A stretch of DNA of 64,000 bases, from assembly GCA_019510125.1 (NCBI GenBank), contig JAEKKX010000009.1, positions 1 to 64,000 of the forward strand. Direction: 5' to 3'. Below, piece by piece: positions 1 to 8,214 of this stretch (positions within the stretch are counted from its first letter, which is position 1; every line of letters starts with the position of its first letter). The DNA is from Lysobacterales bacterium (lineage in GTDB: Bacteria > Pseudomonadota > Gammaproteobacteria > Xanthomonadales > Xanthomonadaceae). Both the position numbers and the translations under genes were made by a program. The notes under the pieces were generated by a model. It ran no database searches, was not told the DNA's origin, and saw nothing but the letters and a program-made list of their open reading frames with translations.

Positions 1-1
1 C

Positions 2-3000
2 TTCACCGAACTGCTCGAACGGGTGAAGCGCAACTGCCTCGCGGCCTACGATCACCAGGATGCGCCGTTCGAGAAGGTGATCGAGGTCCTGCGCCCGAAG
101 CGGAACATGGCCATCACGCCGATCTTCCAGGTGATGGTCATGCTGCAGAATGCGGACGCCGGCGCAGCGGAACGCGACGTTCGCCTGCATTCGATCGACA
201 GCGGCATCAGCAAGTTCGACCTCAGCGTGGAATTCGAGGAGAACGCCGATGGACTGGCGGTCGCGATCGAATATTCGACGGCGCTGTTCAAGCGCGACCG
301 GATCGCGCGCATGGTCGAGCACCTCCAGCGCCTGTGCGATGCGGTCGCCACGGATCCGTCGATCCTGCTGCAGGACATCGATGTCCTGGGAACCGAGCGC
401 GAGCGCCTGCTGCATTTCCACGGCGGCCCCGAAGTCCCGCGCAGCGAGGAGGACGCCAGGGCCTTCATGGTCCACCGCTGGTTCGAAGCGCAGGCGGCCA
501 GGACGCCGGACGCGATCGCGGCCGAGGCGGGCGACGCCCGGATCAGCTACGAGGCGCTCAATCGTCGCGCCAACCGGATCGCGCACGGCCTGGTCGCCGC
601 CGGCGTCGGCGTGGACGAGCGGGTGGCGATCTGCATGTCGCGCGGCCTCGACATGGTCGCGGGCATGCTCGGCATCCTCAAGGCCGGCGCCGCCTATGTG
701 CCGCTGGAGCCCGGCTACCCGGCGGCGCGGCTGGCCTATCTGCTGGAGGACAGCGCGCCTAAGGCGCTGCTGACGCAACGCGAACTGCTGGAAAGCGACG
801 TCGCATCGCAGGCGCGCACCCAGGGGGTCGTGATCCATGCGGTGGATGGCGACGATTTCCGGGATCGGCCGGATCACGATCCCGACGTGGCGGTCGAGCC
901 GCGGCACCTGGCCTACGTCATCTACACCTCCGGCTCGACCGGCAAGCCCAAGGGCGTGATGATCGAGCATGCGGGACTGACCCACTACCTGCGCTGGGCG
1001 GTCCGCGAGTACACCGAGGGCGGACGGGCCAGCGACAGCATCGTGTCGTCGCCCATCGCCTTCGACGCCACCGTGACCAGCGTGTACCTGCCGCTGCTGA
1101 CCGGCGGGCGCGCCGTGCTCGTGCCGGCCGGGGAAGAGATCGCGGGCGTGGAGGCGCTGCTGCGCAGCGGGCGTCGCTGGGACCTGCTGAAGATCACCCC
1201 GCTGCACTGGCGCGAACTGGGCCTTCGCCTGGCCGCCGAGGGCGTGCGCTGCGACGTGGGCGCCTTCGTGGTCGGCGGCGAAGCGATGCCCTATTCGGCC
1301 GTCCGGATCTGGCGCGAAGTGGCGCCCGCCGCGCGCTGCATCAACGAATACGGGCCGACCGAGACGGTCGTGGGCTGCACGATCCACGAAGTGCCGCCGG
1401 GCGAACACGATTGGGTCGACGTGCCCATCGGCCGGCCGATCGACAATACGCGGATCTACATCCTCGACGAGCGGCGCCGCCTGCAGCCGATCGGCGTGCC
1501 CGGCGAACTGTACATCGCCGGCGACGGCGTCGCGCGCGGATATCTCAACCGGCCCGATCTCTCCGCCGAGCGCTTCGTGGACGATCCGTTCGTGCCGGGC
1601 GCCCGGATGTACCGCTCCGGCGACCTGGCGCGCTGGTCGGAGGCGGGCGTGCTCGAGTACCTCGGGCGCATCGACACCCAGGTCAAGGTCAGGGGCTTCC
1701 GCATCGAGCTCGGCGAGATCGAGGCCGCGCTGTGCCGGCATCCCCGGATCGATTCCGCCGTGGTGGTGACCCAGGGGGCACAATCCGACCGCAGGCTGGT
1801 CGCTTTCTACACGCTGGCGGCGCAGGCGGGGGCAGGGGAGGAGAGAACAGGAGAGGAGGAAGCGGGGGAGGAGACCGTCCCGCAGGAAGCGCTGAAGGCG
1901 TTCCTGCATCGAAGCCTGCCGGAGTACATGGTGCCGACCGCATTCCGGCCCCTGGACGCGATCCCGCAGACGCCGAGCGGCAAACTCGACCGACCTGCGC
2001 TGGAACGCATGCAGGTGGACATGGCGTCGACGCGTCCCTACATCGCGCCGAGAAACGACGTCGAGCGCGAGCTGCTGGCGATCTGGTCGGACGTCCTGCA
2101 GCGGCCGGCGGACGCCATCGGCATGGACGACGATTTCTTCGAACTCGGCGGCCATTCGCTGCTTGCGGTGCGGATCATCACCCGGGTCAAGCAGCGCAGC
2201 GGCAAGCAGGTGCCGTTGTCCTGGCTGATCAGGGCGCCGACCATCGCCCGGTTCGCGGCCCTGTGGACGTCAGAAGACGCCGCTGCCCCGGACGGCATCG
2301 TGGTCCCCATCGCACCCGGCGGGGCAAGCCCCGCGATCTTCGCCGTCCCCGGCGCCGGCGGCTACGTGATGTCGATGACCGATGTGAGCCGCGCCATCGG
2401 TCCCGAGCGTGCTTTCTACGGGCTGCAGGCGGTCGGGCTGGATGGACGGGCGCCTCCGCTGGAGAGCGTCGAAGCGACCGCGAAGGCCAACATCCTGGCG
2501 ATGAAGTCCGTGCAGGCGAGCGGGCCTTACCATCTGCTCGGGCATTCCTATGGCGGCGTCGTCGCCTACGAGATGGCCCGGCAACTGGCCGCCGCGGGCG
2601 AGCGCGTGGGATGGCTCGTCCTGCTGGACGCCGCCGTGCCCCGCCTGGTCCATGATCCGGCCGCGGACGGTGACGGGGACGATGACGACGCCATCCTGCT
2701 GGGACAGGTGATCGCCGGACTGGTCCGTTCCGCCCAGGCGTTCTCGCCACGGCACGCCGGTCCGATCGATGTCGAGGCCGCGATCGGCGTCCTGCGTTCG
2801 GAAGGCATCGAGCTCGACAGGGCGCAGATCGACGCCATCCTCGCCGTCCTCAAGGCCAACCTCCGGTGCTATCGCCGTTACCGTCCCGAGCCGATGCCGA
2901 TCGATTTCCCGGTCCATCTGTATCGCGCGATCCGCGAATCCGGTCGCGATTGGCCCGAGGATCACGGCTGGAGCGAGTTCCTGCCAACGCCACCGTCGCT

Positions 3001-3091
3001 GCACGCGGTGGACGCGGATCATTTCTCGATGCTCGACGGCCCCCACGCCGCCGGGATCGCGCGTTCGCTGCCCGGCGTGAGCGCGGATTGA
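2..3091 (+). CDS. Nonribosomal peptide synthetase, C-terminal part (partial C - A - PCP - TE), 5' end outside window
   Basis: The reading frame is open from base 2, so the N-terminus lies outside the window. Residues 1 to about 145 are the end of a condensation domain (motif YDHQDAPFEKV). An adenylation domain follows at about 150-660, with YTSGSTGKPKG near 305, NEYGPTE, YRSGDLARW, VKVRGFRIELGEIE and the terminal lysine motif PSGKLDRP. The carrier domain has FFELGGHSLL (Ser near 718). The thioesterase has GHSYGG (nucleophile Ser near 849) and a candidate catalytic His in DHFSML near 1006, so this is the terminal, product-releasing module. Reading the specificity pocket by hand against GrsA gives D-A-T-K-V-G-E-V-G-K, which resembles asparagine-type codes; this is a tentative inference. 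An acidic Glu-rich insert sits between the two A subdomains near residues 612-630. Whether it belongs to the trans-AT cluster 19 kb to the right is unknown. Confidence 0.95.
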   Translation, partial: FTELLERVKRNCLAAYDHQDAPFEKVIEVLRPKRNMAITPIFQVMVMLQNADAGAAERDVRLHSIDSGISKFDLSVEFEENADGLAVAIEYSTALFKRDRIARMVEHLQRLCDAVATDPSILLQDIDVLGTERERLLHFHGGPEVPRSEEDARAFMVHRWFEAQAARTPDAIAAEAGDARISYEALNRRANRIAHGLVAAGVGVDERVAICMSRGLDMVAGMLGILKAGAAYVPLEPGYPAARLAYLLEDSAPKALLTQRELLESDVASQARTQGVVIHAVDGDDFRDRPDHDPDVAVEPRHLAYVIYTSGSTGKPKGVMIEHAGLTHYLRWAVREYTEGGRASDSIVSSPIAFDATVTSVYLPLLTGGRAVLVPAGEEIAGVEALLRSGRRWDLLKITPLHWRELGLRLAAEGVRCDVGAFVVGGEAMPYSAVRIWREVAPAARCINEYGPTETVVGCTIHEVPPGEHDWVDVPIGRPIDNTRIYILDERRRLQPIGVPGELYIAGDGVARGYLNRPDLSAERFVDDPFVPGARMYRSGDLARWSEAGVLEYLGRIDTQVKVRGFRIELGEIEAALCRHPRIDSAVVVTQGAQSDRRLVAFYTLAAQAGAGEERTGEEEAGEETVPQEALKAFLHRSLPEYMVPTAFRPLDAIPQTPSGKLDRPALERMQVDMASTRPYIAPRNDVERELLAIWSDVLQRPADAIGMDDDFFELGGHSLLAVRIITRVKQRSGKQVPLSWLIRAPTIARFAALWTSEDAAAPDGIVVPIAPGGASPAIFAVPGAGGYVMSMTDVSRAIGPERAFYGLQAVGLDGRAPPLESVEATAKANILAMKSVQASGPYHLLGHSYGGVVAYEMARQLAAAGERVGWLVLLDAAVPRLVHDPAADGDGDDDDAILLGQVIAGLVRSAQAFSPRHAGPIDVEAAIGVLRSEGIELDRAQIDAILAVLKANLRCYRRYRPEPMPIDFPVHLYRAIRESGRDWPEDHGWSEFLPTPPSLHAVDADHFSMLDGPHAAGIARSLPGVSAD

Positions 3092-3162
3092 CCGTTTTGC
3101 TGCCCGTGTGACCCGCAATTCCCCAGGTGTATTTTTTCGTCCGCCATTCCAAGGAGCACGTC

Positions 3163-3570
3163 GTGAAACTGAAGCTGTACGAAACGATCGCAAGATACCT
3201 GCTGGGCATCATCTACCTGTTCGGCGCCGTCGACGGCTTCCTCAGCATCTTCTTCGGGATCTACATCACCGGAAACCCGGCCGAGTGCTCGTTCCTGGGA
3301 ATCCTCAAGCACACGCTGTTCTTCTGGGCCTTCATGAAGTCGATCCAGTTGATCGGGGCGATCAGCCTGCTGGCCAACTACAAGCCGGCGCTGGGCGTGG
3401 CGCTGCTGACGCCGATTTCGTCGGTGCTGTGCCTGTTCTATTTCTTCGTGCTGCACTGGTACTACGCACTGACCGTGGTCGCCGTGCTCAACCTGGTGCT
3501 GCTGCGCGCCTACTGGCCCAGCTACCGCGCCCTGTTCGCCGACTACCCGATGCGGGCCGCCAAGGCGTGA
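3163..3570 (+). CDS. Small polytopic membrane protein, about four TM helices, DoxX-like
   Basis: The 135-residue protein consists almost entirely of hydrophobic segments: about 8-31, 50-71, 74-95 and 96-115, joined by short polar turns. The GTG start at 3163 is chosen because AAGGAG lies just upstream (3151-3156); a longer reading from 3127 has no comparable ribosome site. It starts 71 bp after the NRPS stop on the same strand and could be co-transcribed with it. The fold suggests the DoxX-like membrane family, but no catalytic motif is visible and the function is unknown. A role in export or self-protection for the peptide would be speculation. Confidence 0.7.
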   Translation: MKLKLYETIARYLLGIIYLFGAVDGFLSIFFGIYITGNPAECSFLGILKHTLFFWAFMKSIQLIGAISLLANYKPALGVALLTPISSVLCLFYFFVLHWYYALTVVAVLNLVLLRAYWPSYRALFADYPMRAAKA

Positions 3571-3871
3571 AGCGGATCGCCGTGCCGCATCCGCGCGGGT
3601 GACCGCGCCAAGAGACTGCCCCGAGAGGCTGGCCGCGACGCTTGAAGCAGACACGTGCGATGTTTGCGAGCCGCCAGCCTCTCGTCTTGTCGGGTGACCG
3701 ATGGAGGTCGATGGTCCGCCGGGATCGATCGGTCCGGAAGAACCTCATTGCCCCGTGCGTGCGCGGGGCAGCGGACACGATTCCGCAGACTTAACGAATC
3801 GTGAATATTTCATGGCGTAGCCTCGGGTTCGCTGGACTGTCATCCATCACCGAACAGAGGCGGGGGCGGCC
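3571..3871. other. Intergenic stretch with one weak hairpin
   Basis: No credible coding frame is seen in these 301 bases. A 7-bp inverted repeat (TGCCCCG 3749-3755, CGGGGCA 3764-3770) lies about 100 bp before the quinoprotein start. It has no T-run, so it is a poor terminator candidate. The quinoprotein promoter presumably lies between 3770 and 3860 but no convincing -35/-10 pair was identified. Confidence 0.4.
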
Positions 3872-5620
3872 ATGAAACGAATCCTTCTCGTGCTTGTCGT
3901 GTTGGCTGCCGCCGCCATCGCGGCGATCCATCTTTCCGGGTCCAACCTGATCCAGGTCGGCAGCATGGCGATGAATTTCTTCCGCAGTGCGGACAACCCT
4001 GCAGGGACCATCGTCCTGGAGACACGCCAGGCGGTGACGACCTCGAAGGAAGCCGTCGTCGTCGACACCCTCAACGGCAACTGGCCCAGCTACAACCGCA
4101 CGCTGACGTCGGACCGCTTCTCGCCGCTGGATTCCATCAACGTCCAGAACGCCCCGCAACTGAAGGTGCTGTGCACCTACGACGCCAAGGTGCATGAGCC
4201 GTTCGAAGGCGGGCCGCTGGTGATCGATGGCGCCCTGATCGGCACGACGGCGCTGGACATCTTCTCGATCGACGCCGCCACCTGCAAGGAGAACTGGCGC
4301 ACGAACGAGAAGGGCGCGCTGGGCATGCTGCCGGTGAACCGCGGCGCCGCATACCTCGATGGTCGCCTGTTCCGCGGTTCGCTCGATGGCAACCTGCGCG
4401 CCTACGACTTCAAGACCGGCAAGCGTCTGTGGGAAACCAACATCGTCGATCCCAAGACGGGCGCCCTCGTCACCTCTGCGCCGATCGCGTGGAATGGTCT
4501 GGTGTTCATCAGTGCCGCACTGGGCGACTACAAGGGCGTGCGCGGCCGCGTGTTCGCCTTGGCCGCGGATACCGGCGCGGTCGTCTGGGAAACCCCGACG
4601 GTGCCGCCCGCACCGGAAGACGTGGCGCGCGGGACAGTCGGCGCCATGCCGCTGGATGACATGGTCAAGACCTGGGGCAATGCGACGGACGTACCGATCA
4701 GCGGTGGCGGCAGTTGGACCTCGTACACGCTCGATCCGGTCTCCGGCCACCTGTTCGTGCCGGTGGGCAATCCCTCGCCCGACTTTGCCGAAAGCGTGCG
4801 CCCGGGCCCGAACCTGTTCACCAATACCGTGCTCGAACTGGATGCCAGGACCGGCGCCTACATCGCCAATTACCCCACGAATACGCCCGACTGGCATGAC
4901 TGGGACGTCTCCAACGCGCCGGCCGTGGTGACCACCCGCGGCGGCAGGCAACTGGTGACCTTCGCGCCGAAGGACGGTCATCTGTACGGCTACGACCGCA
5001 GCACCGGCCAGCGCCTGTATCGCAACCCCGTAACGCGCATCGAGAACGCCGACGTCAAGTTCTCCACCACCGACACCGTGCATTTCTGCCCGGGCGCGGT
5101 CGGCGGGGGAGAGTGGAACGGCGTGGCTTTCGACCCGGCCAACAACCTGCTGTTCACCGGCCAGGACGAATGGTGCTCCTCGGTCAGACTGGAAGCGGAA
5201 TCCAAGGTGATCGCCACCAAGGACGGGGCATCGTGGATGGGCCAGCAGAGCACCGGCAACCCGCTCAACTCGATGGGCAGCTAGGACCCTCATACGCAGT
5301 GGGCGGGCTGGTTGTACGCCAGCGATGCCGATACCGGCGCGTGGGCATGGCGCGCCAAGACCAACTATCCGATCATCAGCGGGGTGACGCCGACCGCTGG
5401 CGGCATCGTGATGTTCGGCGACCTGGGCGGCAACTTCTACGTGCTGGATTCGACCACCGGCAAGGTGTTGTGGAACAGGAAGATCGGCGGCGGAATCGGC
5501 GGCGGCGTGGTCACCTACACGGCCGGCGGGTCGCAGAAGGTCGCGGTGATGACCGGCCTGGTCTCCCCGCTGTGGCCCACCGAAATCACCAGCGCGAAGC
5601 TCGTCGTGCTGGGACAGTAA
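3872..5620 (+). pseudogene. PQQ-dependent dehydrogenase-like quinoprotein, interrupted by in-frame amber TAG at 5282-5284
   Basis: The ATG at 3872 opens a secreted protein with an N-terminal hydrophobic leader (about residues 1-22, MKRILLVLVVLAAAAIAAI). Beta-propeller blades of the quinoprotein alcohol-dehydrogenase type follow: NWPSYNRTL, repeated A-x-DTG-x-x-W motifs such as LAADTGAVVWETP, and CPGAVGGGEWNGVAFDP. Translation stops at codon 471 (TAG 5282-5284). The same frame continues without another stop to TAA at 5618-5620, encoding two more blades (YASDADTGAWAW and VLDSTTGKVLWNRKIGGG). The joined length of about 582 residues is normal for the family, so the TAG removes the last fifth, needed to close the propeller. 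It is a recent nonsense mutation, a suppressed stop or a sequencing error. No cytochrome c motif (CxxCH) is seen. The convergent neighbour is a PQQ-uptake receptor, which supports PQQ as cofactor. The exact substrate cannot be read from the sequence. Confidence 0.85.
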
Positions 5621-5725
5621 AGCGATCGGCGGCCCGATCCGATTCGGTGCGTCGCCCGGGCTTCGGCCCCGCGACGCGCCGAGCGGCCGATACGGCGGTT
5701 CATGTCCGAAGCGATGCAGGGAAAA

Positions 5726-5744
5726 GGCGTCCCGTCGGGACGCC
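5726..5744 (-). terminator. Rho-independent terminator for the PqqU-type receptor gene
   Basis: A perfect 8-bp stem GGCGTCCC/GGGACGCC with a 3-nt loop lies 5 bp beyond the receptor stop codon. On the minus strand it is followed by TTTT, giving the usual terminator form. Confidence 0.7.
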
Positions 5745-5748
5745 GGCG

Positions 5749-7902
5749 TCATCGGTCGTCTTGCGCCGTCCACTGCCAGCGAAGGCCCAGTTGCAGACTT
5801 CGGCCGCGGCCGGGCTCGAAATAGCGGCCATTGCCCTCGTTGACGATCACCGAACCGACATGGGCCTGGTCCAGGAGATTGTCGACGCGGGCGAACCCGT
5901 GCAGCGTCTGCCCGTCGAAACGCCATTCGCGGGCGAACTCGATGCCCAGCAGCCCGTAGCCGGGCGCGTGCGCGGTGCCGGCGTCGTTGACGGTCATGCT
6001 GCCGACGCCCGACGCTTCCAGCGTGGCTTCCCAATCGCCGGATCGCCGGCCCAGGCGGACATCGTATTGTCGGCGCGCGGTGCCGGGGATGCGGGTGCCG
6101 GCATCGACCAGCACCGACGGGTTGGCGCACCCCGCGGAGGTGCAGATCGGAAAGCTGTCGCGAAACCCCGCGTCCAGCCACGTGTAGGCGAATGCCAGGT
6201 TCCAGCGGTTTCCGAAAGGCAAACCGGTCGAAAGCTCGAAGCCCTGGCGGCGCGCCCGCCCGACGTTCCGGTAGCTGCTGCGCCCGCCCACGTTGCGCGC
6301 CACCGCAAGTTCGTCGTCGGTGTCGGCGCGGAAGAGGGCGGCTTCCAGGAACGCGCCGCGGCCGTCTCGCCATTTGCCGCCGATCTCGACATTGCGGCTG
6401 ACCGCCGGTTTGAGATCAAAGGCGAGGCCCGCGCCGCCATCGGCGCGATAGCCCAGTTCGCCGAGGGTCGGCGTTTCAAACCCGCGGCTGGCGGAAAGAT
6501 AGACGCGAAGCCGATCGTTCGGCGCGAAGGTGACGCCGCCGACCGGCGTGGTCTCCGAGTAGGTCACGGTGCCGCTGTCGTCGGGGTTGACGGCCGTGAT
6601 GTAGGCATCGCGCGCGTCGAAGCGCATGCGGCTGTGGCGAACGCCCGCAAGCAGCGACCAGCGCGGCGCGAAACGCCACCAGGCCTGAGCGTACTGATCG
6701 AAATTCGCGGCCACGTTGCGCTCGTTGCGGCGCAGCGCGCCGCGTACCCCGAGCTGGTCGCCGGCGAAGTTCTCGTAACCACGCCGCCGCTGGCGCTGGC
6801 GGTCGCCATTGGCGCCGAGGGTGACGTCGAGTTCGCGCCCGGCGATGCTCCCGCGCCAACTCCAGCGCAGGTCCACGCCGCCGTAGCTGCCATCGAGATC
6901 GACGACCCCGCCGGAATTCAGCGGATTCGCCTGCGCCTGGACCGGCACCGACAGGTACTGTTCGACCCTGCGCCGGCCGAAATAGGTCGTCGCATGCAGC
7001 GCGTGCCCGCGATCCAGCGGCTGTTCGTAGACCAGGCCGACCTGGTCCTGGTCGGCCGATTTCCGCGTGTCGAACAGGCGCGCGACCGGCGAAGCCCCGC
7101 GTGGATCCGCGCGCACCTGCGCCCACGTCAGCCCGAGCGGATCCTGCGCGTCCGGCGCGTCGAAATGGTTGACCACCAGTTGCACACGGCCGCCGCCGGG
7201 GAGGGTGTCGCCCAGCTTGGCGTTGAACCAGCGCCGCCGCGCCGCCGAATGGTCGCGCCATCCCTGCGTTGCGAATCCTTCGCCGGACACCGCGTAGTCC
7301 ACGTTGCCCGCCATTCCCCGCAGGCTCGCGGCCAGCTCGCGATCGACACCGCCGTCGATGCCGGCCTGCACGCGGCCGCTCGTCGGCGCTTCGCCCGCGG
7401 CGCTGAAGATCTGGATCACGCCGCCCGAGGAGTTGCCGTACAGGGCGGAGAACGGTCCACGCAGGACCTCGATGCGCTCCGCGCCGGCAAGGGCGAAATG
7501 CGACACCTGGCCCTGGCCATCGGGCATCGTCGCCGGGATGCCGTCCGCGAACAGGCGCAGGCCGCGCACGCCGAACGTCGAACGGGCGCCGAAGCCGCGC
7601 AGCGAGATCTGCATGTCCTGCGCATGGTTCTGCCGGTCGCGCGCCAGCAGCCCGGGGACGCCGCCGAGCAGACCCGACAGTCCTCCGGCGCCGGATTCAC
7701 GTCCGTCGACCTGCACGATGCTCAGCGACGCAGGCGTATCGAAGGCGGACACGCGCCGCAGACGCGTGGCGACCACCTGCACCCGATCCAGCGTGGCGGC
7801 GTCATCGTCATCGCCGTCCGGATCGCGCGCCAGCCCCGGCGATGGCGCGGCCAGGATGAGGAGGAGGAAGCCAGCCCGTCGAACGAATCCACCAGTGGCC
7901 AT
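5749..7902 (-). CDS. pqqU: TonB-dependent outer-membrane receptor of the PqqU/YncD type (PQQ uptake)
   Basis: The 717-residue protein has a signal peptide (about 1-25, ending PGLA) and a short acidic linker. A TonB-box-like DRVQVVATR near 40 is followed by a plug domain and a 22-stranded barrel. Several stretches match what I recall of E. coli YncD/PqqU closely: RQNHAQDMQISLRGFGARST, FADGIPATMPDGQGQ, VLRGPFSALYGNSSGGV, ASRGFETPTLGELGYRADG, FRADTDDEL and HVGSVIVNEGNGRYFEP. YncD is established as the outer-membrane receptor for pyrroloquinoline quinone. The convergent PQQ-type enzyme next door fits a scavenging role, supplying cofactor to a periplasmic quinoprotein without synthesis. No clear Shine-Dalgarno precedes the ATG at 7902, and no Fur-box-like site was recognised upstream. 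The residues after the last strand (TAQDDR) are an unusual polar end for a TonB receptor. Confidence 0.88.
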   Translation of the reverse strand: MATGGFVRRAGFLLLILAAPSPGLARDPDGDDDDAATLDRVQVVATRLRRVSAFDTPASLSIVQVDGRESGAGGLSGLLGGVPGLLARDRQNHAQDMQISLRGFGARSTFGVRGLRLFADGIPATMPDGQGQVSHFALAGAERIEVLRGPFSALYGNSSGGVIQIFSAAGEAPTSGRVQAGIDGGVDRELAASLRGMAGNVDYAVSGEGFATQGWRDHSAARRRWFNAKLGDTLPGGGRVQLVVNHFDAPDAQDPLGLTWAQVRADPRGASPVARLFDTRKSADQDQVGLVYEQPLDRGHALHATTYFGRRRVEQYLSVPVQAQANPLNSGGVVDLDGSYGGVDLRWSWRGSIAGRELDVTLGANGDRQRQRRRGYENFAGDQLGVRGALRRNERNVAANFDQYAQAWWRFAPRWSLLAGVRHSRMRFDARDAYITAVNPDDSGTVTYSETTPVGGVTFAPNDRLRVYLSASRGFETPTLGELGYRADGGAGLAFDLKPAVSRNVEIGGKWRDGRGAFLEAALFRADTDDELAVARNVGGRSSYRNVGRARRQGFELSTGLPFGNRWNLAFAYTWLDAGFRDSFPICTSAGCANPSVLVDAGTRIPGTARRQYDVRLGRRSGDWEATLEASGVGSMTVNDAGTAHAPGYGLLGIEFAREWRFDGQTLHGFARVDNLLDQAHVGSVIVNEGNGRYFEPGRGRSLQLGLRWQWTAQDDR

Positions 7903-8214
7903 GTCGAATCAATCCGCCCGTTTTGCCATCCGCCGTGTCGGCGGAAATGAAAACACCTGCGCAACCAGCCGCGGCTCGTCCGCGATCAAGACGTCTCCGC
8001 CGAGGGGCGCGTGTCGTCTGCATGGCGCAGGAGATGTCCTCGAATCCTGCATGGACCCCCTAGCCTTTCGGGCATGGTGCCCCGCCAACCCGCAAAAGCC
8101 AAACGCGCTCCTCGGTCAGCGGAAACGATCCATCTCCCGGCGTACTTCGGCAAGCGCCGTTCAAAGGCACTGGCTGGCAGACCGTGACGGAGCGCAGGCG
8201 GGGACGAGGAGGCG
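7903..8214. other. Intergenic region between helicase gene and receptor
   Basis: This 312-bp stretch has no credible gene. It must hold the receptor promoter on the minus strand and the end of the defence-type operon. No terminator with a T-run and no recognisable riboswitch or operator was found by eye. Confidence 0.4.

Noticed and set aside
3749..3770. Terminator after the small membrane protein
   Set aside because: The stem is only 7 bp and has no T-run, and it lies about 180 bp past the stop codon.
5113..7950. 945-codon + strand frame over the quinoprotein end and the receptor
   Set aside because: It crosses a gene end and runs antisense to a strongly recognised TonB receptor.
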